Shown: piece by piece, positions 1-7,456 of the stretch | Layout: the number at the start of each line of letters is the position of its first letter | Position numbering within the stretch: position 1 is the stretch's first letter | Assembly (NCBI GenBank): GCA_046259385.1 | Contig: JBJYWI010000175.1 | Location: 1-24,422 of the forward strand | Length of the DNA: 24,422 nucleotides | Source of the DNA: CAVWDI01 sp046259385 | GTDB lineage: Bacteria; Chloroflexota; Anaerolineae; Anaerolineales; UBA4823 | Direction of reading: 5' to 3' | Notes under the pieces: generated by a model | Told to the model about the DNA's origin: nothing | What the model saw: only the letters and a program-made list of their open reading frames with translations | Database searches by the model: none | Translations under genes and position numbers: made by a program

Positions 1-215
1 ATCGTTTCGCAATATCCTCACATCGGAATAAACGTGTCAAAACCGGCCTTGCTTCCCGCTTGGAGGAGGTTCCTGGTATTGGACCCGTGAAAAGAAAGGC
101 TTTGCTGGGACATTTTGGTTCGGTTGAAAAGATCAAGAACGCCTCATTGGAGGAATTAACCAGCGTTCAGGGAATAAATAGAGAATTAGCTCAGGCGATT
201 CAACAATACCTGTAA
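1..215 (+). CDS. uvrC: UvrABC excinuclease subunit C, C-terminal end (5' truncated)
   Basis: Only the last 70 codons are present, in the frame starting at base 3 and ending at TAA 213-215. UvrC makes the two incisions around a lesion in nucleotide excision repair, in the cytoplasm with UvrA and UvrB. The visible part has the conserved RFAISSHR stretch that ends the endonuclease domain. It is followed by the tandem helix-hairpin-helix DNA-binding region, with first hairpin EEVPGIGPVKRKALLGHFG and second hairpin LTSVQGI, ending in QAIQQYL. The 3' end looks complete and normal. The start lies outside the window. The protein is followed 56 nt later by a small membrane-protein gene on the same strand, possibly co-transcribed. 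Confidence 0.93.
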   Translation, partial: RFAISSHRNKRVKTGLASRLEEVPGIGPVKRKALLGHFGSVEKIKNASLEELTSVQGINRELAQAIQQYL

Positions 216-271
216 GAGATTGGAAAATTTATCCTGGTCTGGCGCAGCGACCGGGATTATTGGAGATTGAA

Positions 272-394
272 ATGCCAAAAAAAGATAAAAAATCGAGCAG
301 TGAATTCAGGAATTTGCGGGTTCAGCGAATTATCTTTATTTTGATCGGGGTGATCATAATATTATCAATGGTGCTCGCTTTAGTCGCAAAATAA
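272..394 (+). CDS. 40-residue single-helix membrane protein, unknown function
   Basis: ATG at 272 is preceded by GGAG (262-265), a well-placed Shine-Dalgarno. The product is 40 residues. A very basic, hydrophilic N-terminus (MPKKDKKSSS, then RNLRVQR) leads into one hydrophobic helix of about 20 residues (IIFILIGVIIILSMVLALVA), ending in a lysine. Positive charge before the helix suggests N-in, C-out topology. It lies 56 nt after uvrC in the same direction and ends 6 nt before the convergent recombinase stop. I do not recognise the family. It could be a small regulatory or scaffold membrane peptide. Being a real gene is supported by the ribosome site, the charge layout and the position, not by homology. 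Confidence 0.6.
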   Translation: MPKKDKKSSSEFRNLRVQRIIFILIGVIIILSMVLALVAK

Positions 395-400
395 ATCTTT

Positions 401-1324
401 TTAACCCTGTCCCTGTGATAGTTGTTTGAGTTTCATGCTGACTTCTCTCCATTGAACCTTTGAAATTCCGAGTTTCTGGCGTATCCGGTCATGTTCCATC
501 CCTGCACGCCAGTCATTAAGTGCGCATGTCCAGCGACACATATCAAAAGAGAGATGTTTTTCAATCGCGGCATCCCTGCTCAAATCTTCAAGCAGGTATT
601 CTAACCTTCTTTGTGACCAGGGAAATAGTCGCTCGTCAAGCTGATATTGGGCTGAATATTCGTAATATGCTTCGATCCAGTCGTCAGGCAGCGGTATCTT
701 CCTTTCTTTATATCGCTGCTGGGGGCTTGCATAGCGCACAAAGAGAAATGGACCAGACGGCGAATCCAGTTCGATATGATTTGGACTTAATGCCAGGCAT
801 TCGCCTTTCTTAATCCCGGTGGACAGCAGCAGGGAGACAAGCGTGTAGTAGCGCGTATCGCTTTTTTCTGCCTTGCGGTATTGTCTAGCTGCATCGAGGA
901 CTGCATCGATTTCATCCACTGTCAACACAACCGGTAAAGGACTGATTACTGTCTTCTGGGGGATTTTTTCCGAAGGGTCGATTATTAATACACCATTTTT
1001 GTGCAGCCATCGAAAGAATGCCTTTAAGGATGTGATCCGTCTGGAAGTAGTTTTTGGGCTGCAAGGGACTCCTCTCCTGGTTTGCATCCAGTTCAAGAAG
1101 TTGTTTAGGTCTGTAATAGATATGCTCCCGATGGTTCTGTCTGGCCGGAGATATAATGCGAACAGCCGTAAATCTGCTGTGAATGCTTTGATGGTGTGAG
1201 GCGAGAGGGCTTGGTCATCGAGGTAAATTGCCCAAGCCTCTATGGTTGGTGGAAAATGGGAATCCGGTGTAATATGTGCGCTGGTTTGAGGATTAGCCAT
1301 AGATTTGATTGTATCTGTAACCAT
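401..1324 (-). CDS. XerC/XerD-like tyrosine recombinase with degenerate active site
   Basis: 307 residues, about the length of XerC/D, with the usual order: a SAM-like core-binding domain (about 25-110) and a catalytic-fold domain (about 130-300). The C-terminus aligns without gaps to the XerD motif region, but key residues differ. Arg I in the TGLR motif is Lys172 (STGIKKGE). The Lys of the beta-hairpin is kept (Lys206). The His of HxxR is Asp261, while Arg264 is kept. The His of LGH is Ile287. The nucleophilic Tyr position is Ser297. Strand cleavage is therefore unlikely; DNA binding may remain. The frame is uninterrupted and has its own promoter and Shine-Dalgarno (AGGAG at 1331-1335, 6 nt before the ATG), so it does not look like a decaying pseudogene. 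No att sites, tRNA or cargo are nearby. It may be a repurposed DNA-binding protein (inference). Confidence 0.85.
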   Translation of the reverse strand: MVTDTIKSMANPQTSAHITPDSHFPPTIEAWAIYLDDQALSPHTIKAFTADLRLFALYLRPDRTIGSISITDLNNFLNWMQTRRGVPCSPKTTSRRITSLKAFFRWLHKNGVLIIDPSEKIPQKTVISPLPVVLTVDEIDAVLDAARQYRKAEKSDTRYYTLVSLLLSTGIKKGECLALSPNHIELDSPSGPFLFVRYASPQQRYKERKIPLPDDWIEAYYEYSAQYQLDERLFPWSQRRLEYLLEDLSRDAAIEKHLSFDMCRWTCALNDWRAGMEHDRIRQKLGISKVQWREVSMKLKQLSQGQG

Positions 1325-1341
1325 TTTTATCTCCTAAAATT

Positions 1342-1358
1342 GCGGATAGCTTATTCGC
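1342..1358. repeat. Small imperfect palindrome in the recombinase leader
   Basis: GCGGATA and TATTCGC are inverted arms of 7 nt around a 3-nt centre (one mismatch). They lie between the promoter and the Shine-Dalgarno of the recombinase gene. It could be an operator or a weak hairpin in the mRNA leader. It is short enough to be chance. Confidence 0.3.
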
Positions 1359-1374
1359 ATAGTTTAATTTATCA

Positions 1375-1403
1375 AGTTTAGATCGAAATTTAACCATTGT
1401 CAA
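1375..1403 (-). promoter_or_regulatory. Sigma70-like promoter for the recombinase gene
   Basis: On the minus strand, a perfect -35 TTGACA (1398-1403), a 17-nt spacer, then -10 TAAACT (1375-1380). The predicted leader is about 45 nt and ends in the AGGAG site before the start codon. Confidence 0.6.
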
Positions 1404-1523
1404 TTACTAGTTTAAATGAGCAAGATTCATTCCAGTTGATTATCTGGAATATATCTGGGGATTTATAAAGAAATTGAAAAATAAAAATCCCGCGTGCGTG
1501 TATGGGAGGGTTGGATTTAAGAG

Positions 1524-1529
1524 TATAAT
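1524..1529 (+). promoter_or_regulatory. Candidate -10 box for the small lipoprotein gene
   Basis: A perfect TATAAT lies 57 nt before the chosen start codon. The -35 region 17 nt upstream (TATGGG, 1501-1506) is poor, so this is a weak call. The gap from 1325 to 1586 otherwise holds the divergent recombinase promoter and AT-rich sequence with no small gene that I can see. Confidence 0.35.
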
Positions 1530-1586
1530 TTTGCTGCTTACTGGGTGTGCAATGATTTTGCCAGGAAGTGTTGGAGGATGTTACGG

Positions 1587-2045
1587 ATGATTAAGAAAAA
1601 TTACCTGCAGGTTTTAAGTGTAATCGTAATTCTAATTGCTGCTGCAATTGTGGGAGCTTGCAGCCAGGCTCCCACACCCGTTGAACCAGTGCCGGTCCAG
1701 GAAACGCTTCAAGAGCAGCCTGCATATCCTCCACCTGGAGAGGAAGCGGTCATAAATCCAAAACCGACAACCAGAGCGTATCCTGCGCCAGGAGAAGATG
1801 TCGTAATCCAGGCGGAAGAATCCCAGAATTTCCAGGATGGCGATGAAATTTTATGGAATGAGGCTGAAACGATTATTATGAGGGGGGTAGTTGAGAGCGT
1901 AATTCAGACTCATGACCTGAAAGTCACTTTGGTGTTGAAAGATGGGCGTAGATTATTTACTGAAGAACCGGAAATTGATGAGGTAATTAAGGTTATTGGT
2001 CTGTGCGGCGACCTTTGCGCAAATGTTCGGGTGGCGACTGAGTAA
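1587..2045 (+). CDS. Small predicted lipoprotein with a repeated Tyr-Pro-Pro-Gly motif
   Basis: The start is ATG 1587, because GGAGG (1573-1577) stands 9 nt before it; the upstream GTG 1545 and ATG 1578 are badly spaced. 152 residues. MIKKNYLQ is followed by a hydrophobic stretch and a lipobox, VGAC, giving lipidated Cys25. Next comes a Pro/Glu-rich linker with an 18-residue-period repeat: AYPPPGEEAVI (46-56) and AYPAPGEDVVI (64-74). The C-terminal part (about 85-152) is a small, probably beta-rich domain with a Cys140-x3-Cys144 pair. It is expected to be anchored on the outer face of the cytoplasmic membrane. I do not recognise the domain. It stands alone, with a gene on the opposite strand on each side. 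Confidence 0.75.
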   Translation: MIKKNYLQVLSVIVILIAAAIVGACSQAPTPVEPVPVQETLQEQPAYPPPGEEAVINPKPTTRAYPAPGEDVVIQAEESQNFQDGDEILWNEAETIIMRGVVESVIQTHDLKVTLVLKDGRRLFTEEPEIDEVIKVIGLCGDLCANVRVATE

Positions 2046-2123
2046 GTGTCTGGCTATTACAAACCTGCCGCGAATTTGAATAATCCTTACCTTTTCAATA
2101 ACCCATTCGTTTCTAATAAAGTG

Positions 2124-2696
2124 CTAGTCTTCGGTCAGATTCCCCTCAAGCCCTAGCTGGGGTGCTACTCCGCGCATTGCAGTGATGACATTTGCAGTAT
2201 GCTCCCATAATGGGACCCCAAAATCATTAACCGCGCCTTCAATTTCTTCCCGATTTGCGCCAGCAGCGAACGCCTTATCCCTCCACTTTTTCTTAACAGA
2301 TTTTACCTTCAGATCATATAGAGAGCGTGAGGGTCTCACCAAGACGACTGCGACGATCAAACCGGTGATTTCGTCGCAGGCATAAAGCGCTTTCTCCATC
2401 CTGGTTTCTCTGGAAATTCCTGTGTGGTCAGCATGGCTCTGAATAGCCCGGATAACTTCTTCGGGGACATTCCGCTCTCGCAATATCGGAGCACCTGCTT
2501 GAGGATGTTGTTCCAAAGTTGGGTGAATCTCCCAGTCAAAATCATGAAGCAATCCTGTCAACCCCCACATTTCCACATCTTCCCCAAATTTTTCGGCGTA
2601 GAACCGCATGCAGGCTTCAACGGATAACATATGCCGGATTAAATTTTTATTCTTTACATACTCCTGGACAATCTGGTAACCTTCTTCGCGGTTCAT
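2124..2696 (-). CDS. HD-domain metal-dependent phosphohydrolase
   Basis: 190 residues. The HD-superfamily metal ligands are visible in order: His22 (LIRHMLSVE), His51-Asp52 (LLHDFDWE), His88 (SHAD) and Asp108 (YACDE). The small HDIG-type fold usually hydrolyses phosphate esters, often nucleotides, in the cytoplasm; the substrate cannot be read from sequence. The start codon overlaps the stop of the upstream SanA-like gene by 4 nt, so the two are probably translationally coupled. The C-terminus, after about residue 115, carries a conserved-looking 'RPSRSLYDLKVKSVKKKW' element. This is familiar from HD proteins annotated simply as hydrolases or HDIG-containing proteins. Confidence 0.85.
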   Translation of the reverse strand: MNREEGYQIVQEYVKNKNLIRHMLSVEACMRFYAEKFGEDVEMWGLTGLLHDFDWEIHPTLEQHPQAGAPILRERNVPEEVIRAIQSHADHTGISRETRMEKALYACDEITGLIVAVVLVRPSRSLYDLKVKSVKKKWRDKAFAAGANREEIEGAVNDFGVPLWEHTANVITAMRGVAPQLGLEGNLTED

Positions 2697-3355
2697 TGTG
2701 CCTCCAAGGGAAAGATAGGTTCTGGGTTTCCCAGAACCGGCGTTGGTTTGCTTATGTAAATATGCCAGAATGCGGCAATTGTTGCTGGAACTTCTCGGAT
2801 ATTCCAGAATATTTGTGACCTCCGGCGGTAAAAATCCGAATCCGCGCTTACCCCAACTGCAGATACTCCCAAGGAATTACAGGTAAATAATGCACGTGGA
2901 AGGTGAAAATTTTGAGTGACCAGGATAACCTCCCTGAGACCAAATATGTCACGCGCCCGGTAACAGGTGTCGTATGTTCGGCGGCCTGCGTAATCGAGCA
3001 CAATTGCTTCTTCCGGAATCCCTAGATCGATAGCAAATTCCTTCATTGCCCCAGGTTCATTATAATAATTGAATCGATTATCGCCGCTCATCAGAATTTT
3101 CGATATTTTGCCCGCTTTGTATAATTGGACTGCAGTTGAAACCCGGTCTCGCAACACAGATGTCGGTGTTCCATCACGGCGAAGTCCTGCACCAAAGACG
3201 ATTGCTGCTGGCTTGCTGGGAGCATTGTCGATGTTAAATATTCTTCCTTTGGCGTGACTATAAGTAGCAAATCGACCCAGGGTGATTGCAGAAACCAGAA
3301 CAAGTAACGCGGCTAATAATATTAATAGAATTACCTGCATCGTTCGATATAACAC
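2693..3355 (-). CDS. SanA/YdcF-type DUF218 membrane protein
   Basis: Up to 220 residues starting at GTG 3355; ATG 3340 is an alternative start 5 codons in. One N-terminal helix (about 7-26) anchors a DUF218 domain. Motifs seen: AIVFGAGL (51-58), ILMSGDN (87-93) with Glu100 following, AGRRTYDTCYRA (123-134) and VTQNFHLPRA (146-155). SanA and ElyC relatives act at the cell envelope and affect wall integrity and vancomycin sensitivity at high temperature in enterics; their chemistry is not settled. It is first in a two-gene unit with the HD hydrolase. Neither possible start has a good Shine-Dalgarno. A TAAAAT sits 6 nt before the GTG, so this mRNA could also be leaderless. Confidence 0.82.
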   Translation of the reverse strand: MLYRTMQVILLILLAALLVLVSAITLGRFATYSHAKGRIFNIDNAPSKPAAIVFGAGLRRDGTPTSVLRDRVSTAVQLYKAGKISKILMSGDNRFNYYNEPGAMKEFAIDLGIPEEAIVLDYAGRRTYDTCYRARDIFGLREVILVTQNFHLPRALFTCNSLGVSAVGVSADSDFYRRRSQIFWNIREVPATIAAFWHIYISKPTPVLGNPEPIFPLEAQ

Positions 3356-3363
3356 TGCCGGAT

Positions 3364-3383
3364 TTTACCATTATCATGGTAAA
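3364..3383. repeat. 8-bp perfect inverted repeat in the divergent sanA-like/folC gap
   Basis: Arms TTTACCAT (3364-3371) and ATGGTAAA (3376-3383) flank TATC. With a 1-nt bulge the pairing extends to GA/TC on the outside. The repeat covers the proposed -10 of the SanA-like gene (minus-strand TAAAAT at 3362-3367), so it is a plausible operator. Confidence 0.4.
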
Positions 3384-3445
3384 TCATCAGCTTATAGCCT
3401 CATTATCCTTCCAAAATTTATTTCAATTTTGTATTTTATTCCTCC

Positions 3446-3474
3446 TTGCGGTGCATCATTCAAGCGATTACAAT
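3446..3474 (+). promoter_or_regulatory. folC promoter, giving a leaderless or nearly leaderless mRNA
   Basis: -35 TTGCGG (3446-3451), 17-nt spacer, -10 TACAAT (3469-3474). The ATG of folC begins 10 nt after the last base of the -10, which is about where transcription should start. The same two hexamers with the same spacing precede mutS. Confidence 0.6.
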
Positions 3475-3483
3475 CCCAGGACC

Positions 3484-4869
3484 ATGACGATCAACCGTGA
3501 ATACCAGGATGCGTTAGATTACCTTTATACCTTTGTTGATTACAGTTTAACTCGTTCTTTCAGGTATTCTCCGGATAAATTCGATCTTGATCGGATGCGT
3601 GAATTTACCAGGCACTTAGATATGCCGCAAACCACCTATCCGGTTATCCACGTTGCCGGTACAAAGGGGAAAGGTTCTGTGTCAGCACTATGTGCCAGCG
3701 CTTTACAGGCGGCTGGATATGATGTGGGTCTTTACACTTCTCCTCACTTGCAAGAATTTACTGAGCGCATTAAGCTGAATGGTCAGGATATTTCCCAGGC
3801 AGATTTTGTTGAGTTGGTAAATGAGGTCAAACCCTACCTGGAGCCCGAGACCCGGTTGACAACATTTGAGATTGCGACTGGTCTGGCGCTTTTGTATTTT
3901 GCGAAGAAGAAAGCTAGCGCAGTCGTGCTGGAGGTCGGTTTGGGTGGAAGATTGGACGCAACGAATATAGTCGATCCAATCGTCACTTTGATTACATCCA
4001 TTTCTTATGATCACTCTGAATTTCTGGGCGACACACTGGCAAAAATCGCTGGAGAAAAAGCGGGTATCATAAAAACAGGAGTACCTTTGGTGGTCTCTCC
4101 CCAGAAAGAAGAAGCCCTGAATGTGATCGCAGGCAAAGCAAAGGAGAAAAGTGCTCCTTTAATTCAGGTAGGCCGTGATTATTTATTCGCCCCTTCATCG
4201 CACACAACTCAAAATCAGACATTTCTGGTTTGGTCGGCATCTGAACAACCACTGGTAGATTCATATATTGAGTCAGGCGGAGTGGTGGAATGGGAACCAA
4301 CCCGGCTTTCAATTCCGTTGCTGGGTTATCACCAGGTGGAAAATGCAGCAACTGCATACACAGCCTTGCAGATAGCCCACAAGAGCGGGTTAGAAATCAA
4401 AGAAAGGCATATCCGCAGCGGATTCAAATCTGTAAATTGGCCAGCAAGATTTGAAATTCTTCAGAAGAATCCAGTAATTGTTATCGATTCAGCCCACAAC
4501 CGCGATTCAGCATTGAAACTTCGCCTTGCTCTTGATGATTATTTTCCAGGTAAAAAAGTAGTGCTCGTTTTCGGTGCCTCTGAGGATAAAGATATCGAAG
4601 GTATGTTCTCCGAGTTATTGCCTAGGGTAGAGCAGGTAATTGCAACGAAATCCTATCATCCCAGAGCCATAGAACCTGATGCCTTGGTCGAAATTGCACA
4701 TCGGTTTGGGCGGCCAGTCAGGGTGATTCAGCAGGTCGAAGATGCAGTGGAGGAAGCTTTACAAATGGTAAATGAGAACGGCCTCGTACTGGTAACAGGT
4801 AGTATTTTTGTTGCAGCTGGTGCAAGGCATACCTGGTACAATCGAAATGGTGATCAGGTATCTGGATAA
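3484..4869 (+). CDS. folC: Folylpolyglutamate synthase / dihydrofolate synthase
   Basis: 461 residues from ATG 3484; the open frame runs further upstream, but family homology begins at this start (MTINREYQDALDYLYTFVDY). A Mur-ligase-type enzyme that adds glutamate to (dihydro)folate using ATP, in the cytoplasm. P-loop GTKGKGS (59-65), followed by GLYTSPHLQEFTERIKLNG, the substrate and ATP loop typical of FolC. VVLEVGLGGRLDATNIV, the DHSEFLG segment and HQVENAATA are also standard, as is VIDSAHN in the C-terminal domain. There is no usable Shine-Dalgarno; AGGA is only 2 nt from the ATG. It is followed 37 nt later by lon in the same direction. Confidence 0.95.
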   Translation: MTINREYQDALDYLYTFVDYSLTRSFRYSPDKFDLDRMREFTRHLDMPQTTYPVIHVAGTKGKGSVSALCASALQAAGYDVGLYTSPHLQEFTERIKLNGQDISQADFVELVNEVKPYLEPETRLTTFEIATGLALLYFAKKKASAVVLEVGLGGRLDATNIVDPIVTLITSISYDHSEFLGDTLAKIAGEKAGIIKTGVPLVVSPQKEEALNVIAGKAKEKSAPLIQVGRDYLFAPSSHTTQNQTFLVWSASEQPLVDSYIESGGVVEWEPTRLSIPLLGYHQVENAATAYTALQIAHKSGLEIKERHIRSGFKSVNWPARFEILQKNPVIVIDSAHNRDSALKLRLALDDYFPGKKVVLVFGASEDKDIEGMFSELLPRVEQVIATKSYHPRAIEPDALVEIAHRFGRPVRVIQQVEDAVEEALQMVNENGLVLVTGSIFVAAGARHTWYNRNGDQVSG

Positions 4870-4906
4870 AGTGTTGATAGTTTATTTATGATAATGGAAT
4901 ATTGAA

Positions 4907-7447
4907 ATGAAAGATAACGATTGGTATTTCAGGGATGATGATATTTTTGGAGAAGCCCTTCACCGCCGGACAGAGGAACTTTACCGCATCCCCGATTCTA
5001 TCCCGGATGAAGAGGGCTTTATTCAATGCCCACTGTTGCCATTGAGAGACCTGGTTGTATTTCCTCACATGGTATCTCCGGTGTTTCTCTCTCAAAAAGC
5101 GGCTCTGGCAGCTGTAGAGGAAGCCCAGCTTCGCAATCAAACGGTTATTGCGCTCACTTTGCGGGATCCGGATATTGAAAAACCAAAGCCAGAGGACTTT
5201 TTTTCCATTGGTGTGGAAATGGCTGTTGGGCGGCTCCTTACAATGCCAGACAACTCCAGTTCAGCGCTTGTTCAGGGAAGACGAAGGGTTGAAGTGGTTA
5301 AATTTGTGAGAAAGAAATCCTATATGGCTGTTGTTGCCAGACCTGTTTTCGATGTCAAGGAGATAAATCAACAAACAGAAGCGACCATGCGAACGGTAAG
5401 AGAAATGTTTCAAAAGTGTGTTCAATTGGATCGCAGTTTACCAGAGGAAACATATCTGTATGCATTGAATATAGAGGATCCTGGCTGGCTGGCGGATATG
5501 ATTGTGACGGCGGTCGCGCCACCGCTGAATGTACGCGAGGAACTCTTATCCGTATTAGACCCCCTTGAACGTCTGGATAATGTGATCAATCTACTTGCCC
5601 GGGAGGCGGATGTACTTGAACTGGAGGATAAGATTCACGCTCGCGCCCAGAGCGAAGTTGACCGTACCCAGCGCGAATTTTATTTGCGGGAGCAAATGAA
5701 AGTAATCCAGACCGAATTGGGAGAAAGTGACCTGTGGACCCAAGAGATTATTGAATTACAAACCCGGATCGAATCGGTGGAGCTGCCGGAAGAAGTTCAG
5801 GTACGCTGCTTGAAGGAGGTCACTCGTCTGGGACAAATGCCTCCTATGTCACCTGAAGTTGGGATTATCCGAACATATATTGAATGGATTCTGGAATTGC
5901 CATGGATAGAGTCGACTGAGGATAACCTTGATGTGCTTCATGCGGAAGAGACTTTAGAAAGCCAGCATTACGGTTTGCCGCGTGCCAAAGATAGAATCCT
6001 GGAATATATTGCTGTGCGCAGTTTGCAACCCAAAAAGCTCCGTCAGCCGATATTATGCTTTGTTGGTCCTCCGGGCACGGGAAAAACCTCTCTCGGTCGG
6101 TCTATTGCCGAGGCATTGGGTCGCAAATTTGTAAGGTTGTCTTTGGGTGGCGTGCGGGATGAGGCCGAAATTCGTGGTCACCGTAGAACATACATCGGAG
6201 CCCTGCCGGGAAGAATCATACAAACCATGAGAAGAGCAGATACAATCAATCCTTTGTTTATGCTTGATGAAATCGATAAATTGGGTCAGGATTATCGCGG
6301 CGACCCGTCATCTGCACTTCTGGAAGTACTCGATCCAGAACAGAACTTCAGTTTTTCCGACCATTATTTGGAATTGCCATATGACCTCTCAAAAGTCATG
6401 TTCATTACCACTGCGAATACATCATTGTCGATCCCATCAGCTCTGCTGGATCGGATGGAAGTAATCGAATTTCCCGGGTATATTGAAGAGGAAAAAATTG
6501 AAATTGCGAAGCGTTTCCTCGTCCCACGCCAGACTGAAGAGAATGGACTGGAATTGGATGAAGTCAAATTTCCCGAGCAGACTCTCAAACGTATCATCCA
6601 TGAATACACTTATGAAGCTGGTGTGCGCAATCTTGAGAGAGAGATTGGGAGGACTCTGCGTAAAATCGCCAGGCTGAAAGCTGGGAAGAAGAAGATCCCA
6701 AGGAGAGTTAATGCATCCTCACTGGAACGCTTTCTGGGTCCACCGCAATTCTTTAACCTGGAGGCTGAAGAGAAAGATGAAATTGGAGTCGCAACCGCAA
6801 TCGCCTGGACGGAGAATGGCGGAGAGATAATGCCGGTTGAAGTGCTTCTGGTTGAGGGCAAGGGAAATTTACAGATAACCGGTCAAATCGGTTCGATTAT
6901 GCAGGAATCCGCTCAAGCAGCGCTTACTTACCTGAAGTCGCGAGCGGATATACTAAAAATAGATCCTGAATATTTCGAGCAGATTGATATCCACATCCAT
7001 GTCCCTGAAGGGGGAATACCGAAGGATGGTCCTAGCGCAGGTATTACAATCTGTACAGCTCTTATGTCCGGTTTCACAAGGCGCCCGGTATTTCGGGATA
7101 TTGGTATGTCTGGTGAGATTACTTTACGGGGAAGGATTTTACCGGTAGGCGGGATACGGGAGAAAATTCTTGCTGCTCATAGGGCGGGTTTGAAAAAAGT
7201 GATTATTCCTGAGAAAAATAACAAGGATCTGGTCGAGATATCCCGGAGAGTTCAACGAGAAATGGATATCATTCAGGTCAATCACATGGATGAGGTGCTT
7301 GAGATCGCTGTTAATCCAAAACGTCTCCGCAAGACTGCCCCTGAGAAGCATGTGAAAACCGACCGGAAAACAATTAACCAGAGTAAAACCAAAAATGTAG
7401 CTAGCGACCCGGGTCGTGGGATGCCGTCTATTCAATCAGGAGCTTGA
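4907..7447 (+). CDS. lon: ATP-dependent protease Lon
   Basis: 846 residues, LonA type: substrate-binding N-domain (about 38-240), helical linker with coiled coil, AAA+ module, and protease domain. Walker A GPPGTGKT (387-394), Walker B FMLDEIDK (Asp454-Glu455). The catalytic Ser710 (PKDGPSAG) and Lys753 (GGIREKILAA) are 43 residues apart, as in E. coli Lon (Ser679/Lys722). It degrades misfolded and regulatory proteins in the cytoplasm. Two small oddities are an acidic leader of about 35 residues before the N-domain and a basic, Lys/Arg/Ser-rich tail of about 45 residues after the protease domain that typical Lon proteins lack. The stop is only 9 nt from the end of the convergent mltG gene. Confidence 0.97.
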   Translation: MKDNDWYFRDDDIFGEALHRRTEELYRIPDSIPDEEGFIQCPLLPLRDLVVFPHMVSPVFLSQKAALAAVEEAQLRNQTVIALTLRDPDIEKPKPEDFFSIGVEMAVGRLLTMPDNSSSALVQGRRRVEVVKFVRKKSYMAVVARPVFDVKEINQQTEATMRTVREMFQKCVQLDRSLPEETYLYALNIEDPGWLADMIVTAVAPPLNVREELLSVLDPLERLDNVINLLAREADVLELEDKIHARAQSEVDRTQREFYLREQMKVIQTELGESDLWTQEIIELQTRIESVELPEEVQVRCLKEVTRLGQMPPMSPEVGIIRTYIEWILELPWIESTEDNLDVLHAEETLESQHYGLPRAKDRILEYIAVRSLQPKKLRQPILCFVGPPGTGKTSLGRSIAEALGRKFVRLSLGGVRDEAEIRGHRRTYIGALPGRIIQTMRRADTINPLFMLDEIDKLGQDYRGDPSSALLEVLDPEQNFSFSDHYLELPYDLSKVMFITTANTSLSIPSALLDRMEVIEFPGYIEEEKIEIAKRFLVPRQTEENGLELDEVKFPEQTLKRIIHEYTYEAGVRNLEREIGRTLRKIARLKAGKKKIPRRVNASSLERFLGPPQFFNLEAEEKDEIGVATAIAWTENGGEIMPVEVLLVEGKGNLQITGQIGSIMQESAQAALTYLKSRADILKIDPEYFEQIDIHIHVPEGGIPKDGPSAGITICTALMSGFTRRPVFRDIGMSGEITLRGRILPVGGIREKILAAHRAGLKKVIIPEKNNKDLVEISRRVQREMDIIQVNHMDEVLEIAVNPKRLRKTAPEKHVKTDRKTINQSKTKNVASDPGRGMPSIQSGA

Positions 7448-7456
7448 TTTTTCACC

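Noticed and set aside
401..1403. Mobile element or integrated island driven by the tyrosine recombinase
   Set aside because: No tRNA, direct repeats, excisionase or cargo genes are nearby, and the catalytic residues are missing.
1545..1586. GTG 1545 or ATG 1578 as the lipoprotein start
   Set aside because: GGAGG at 1573-1577 is correctly spaced only for ATG 1587, and that start gives a normal lipoprotein signal peptide.
3286..3483. Upstream extension of folC from the open frame beginning at 3286
   Set aside because: The extra 66 residues do not match FolC, would overlap the divergent SanA-like gene, and have no ribosome site. The promoter at 3446-3474 argues for ATG 3484.
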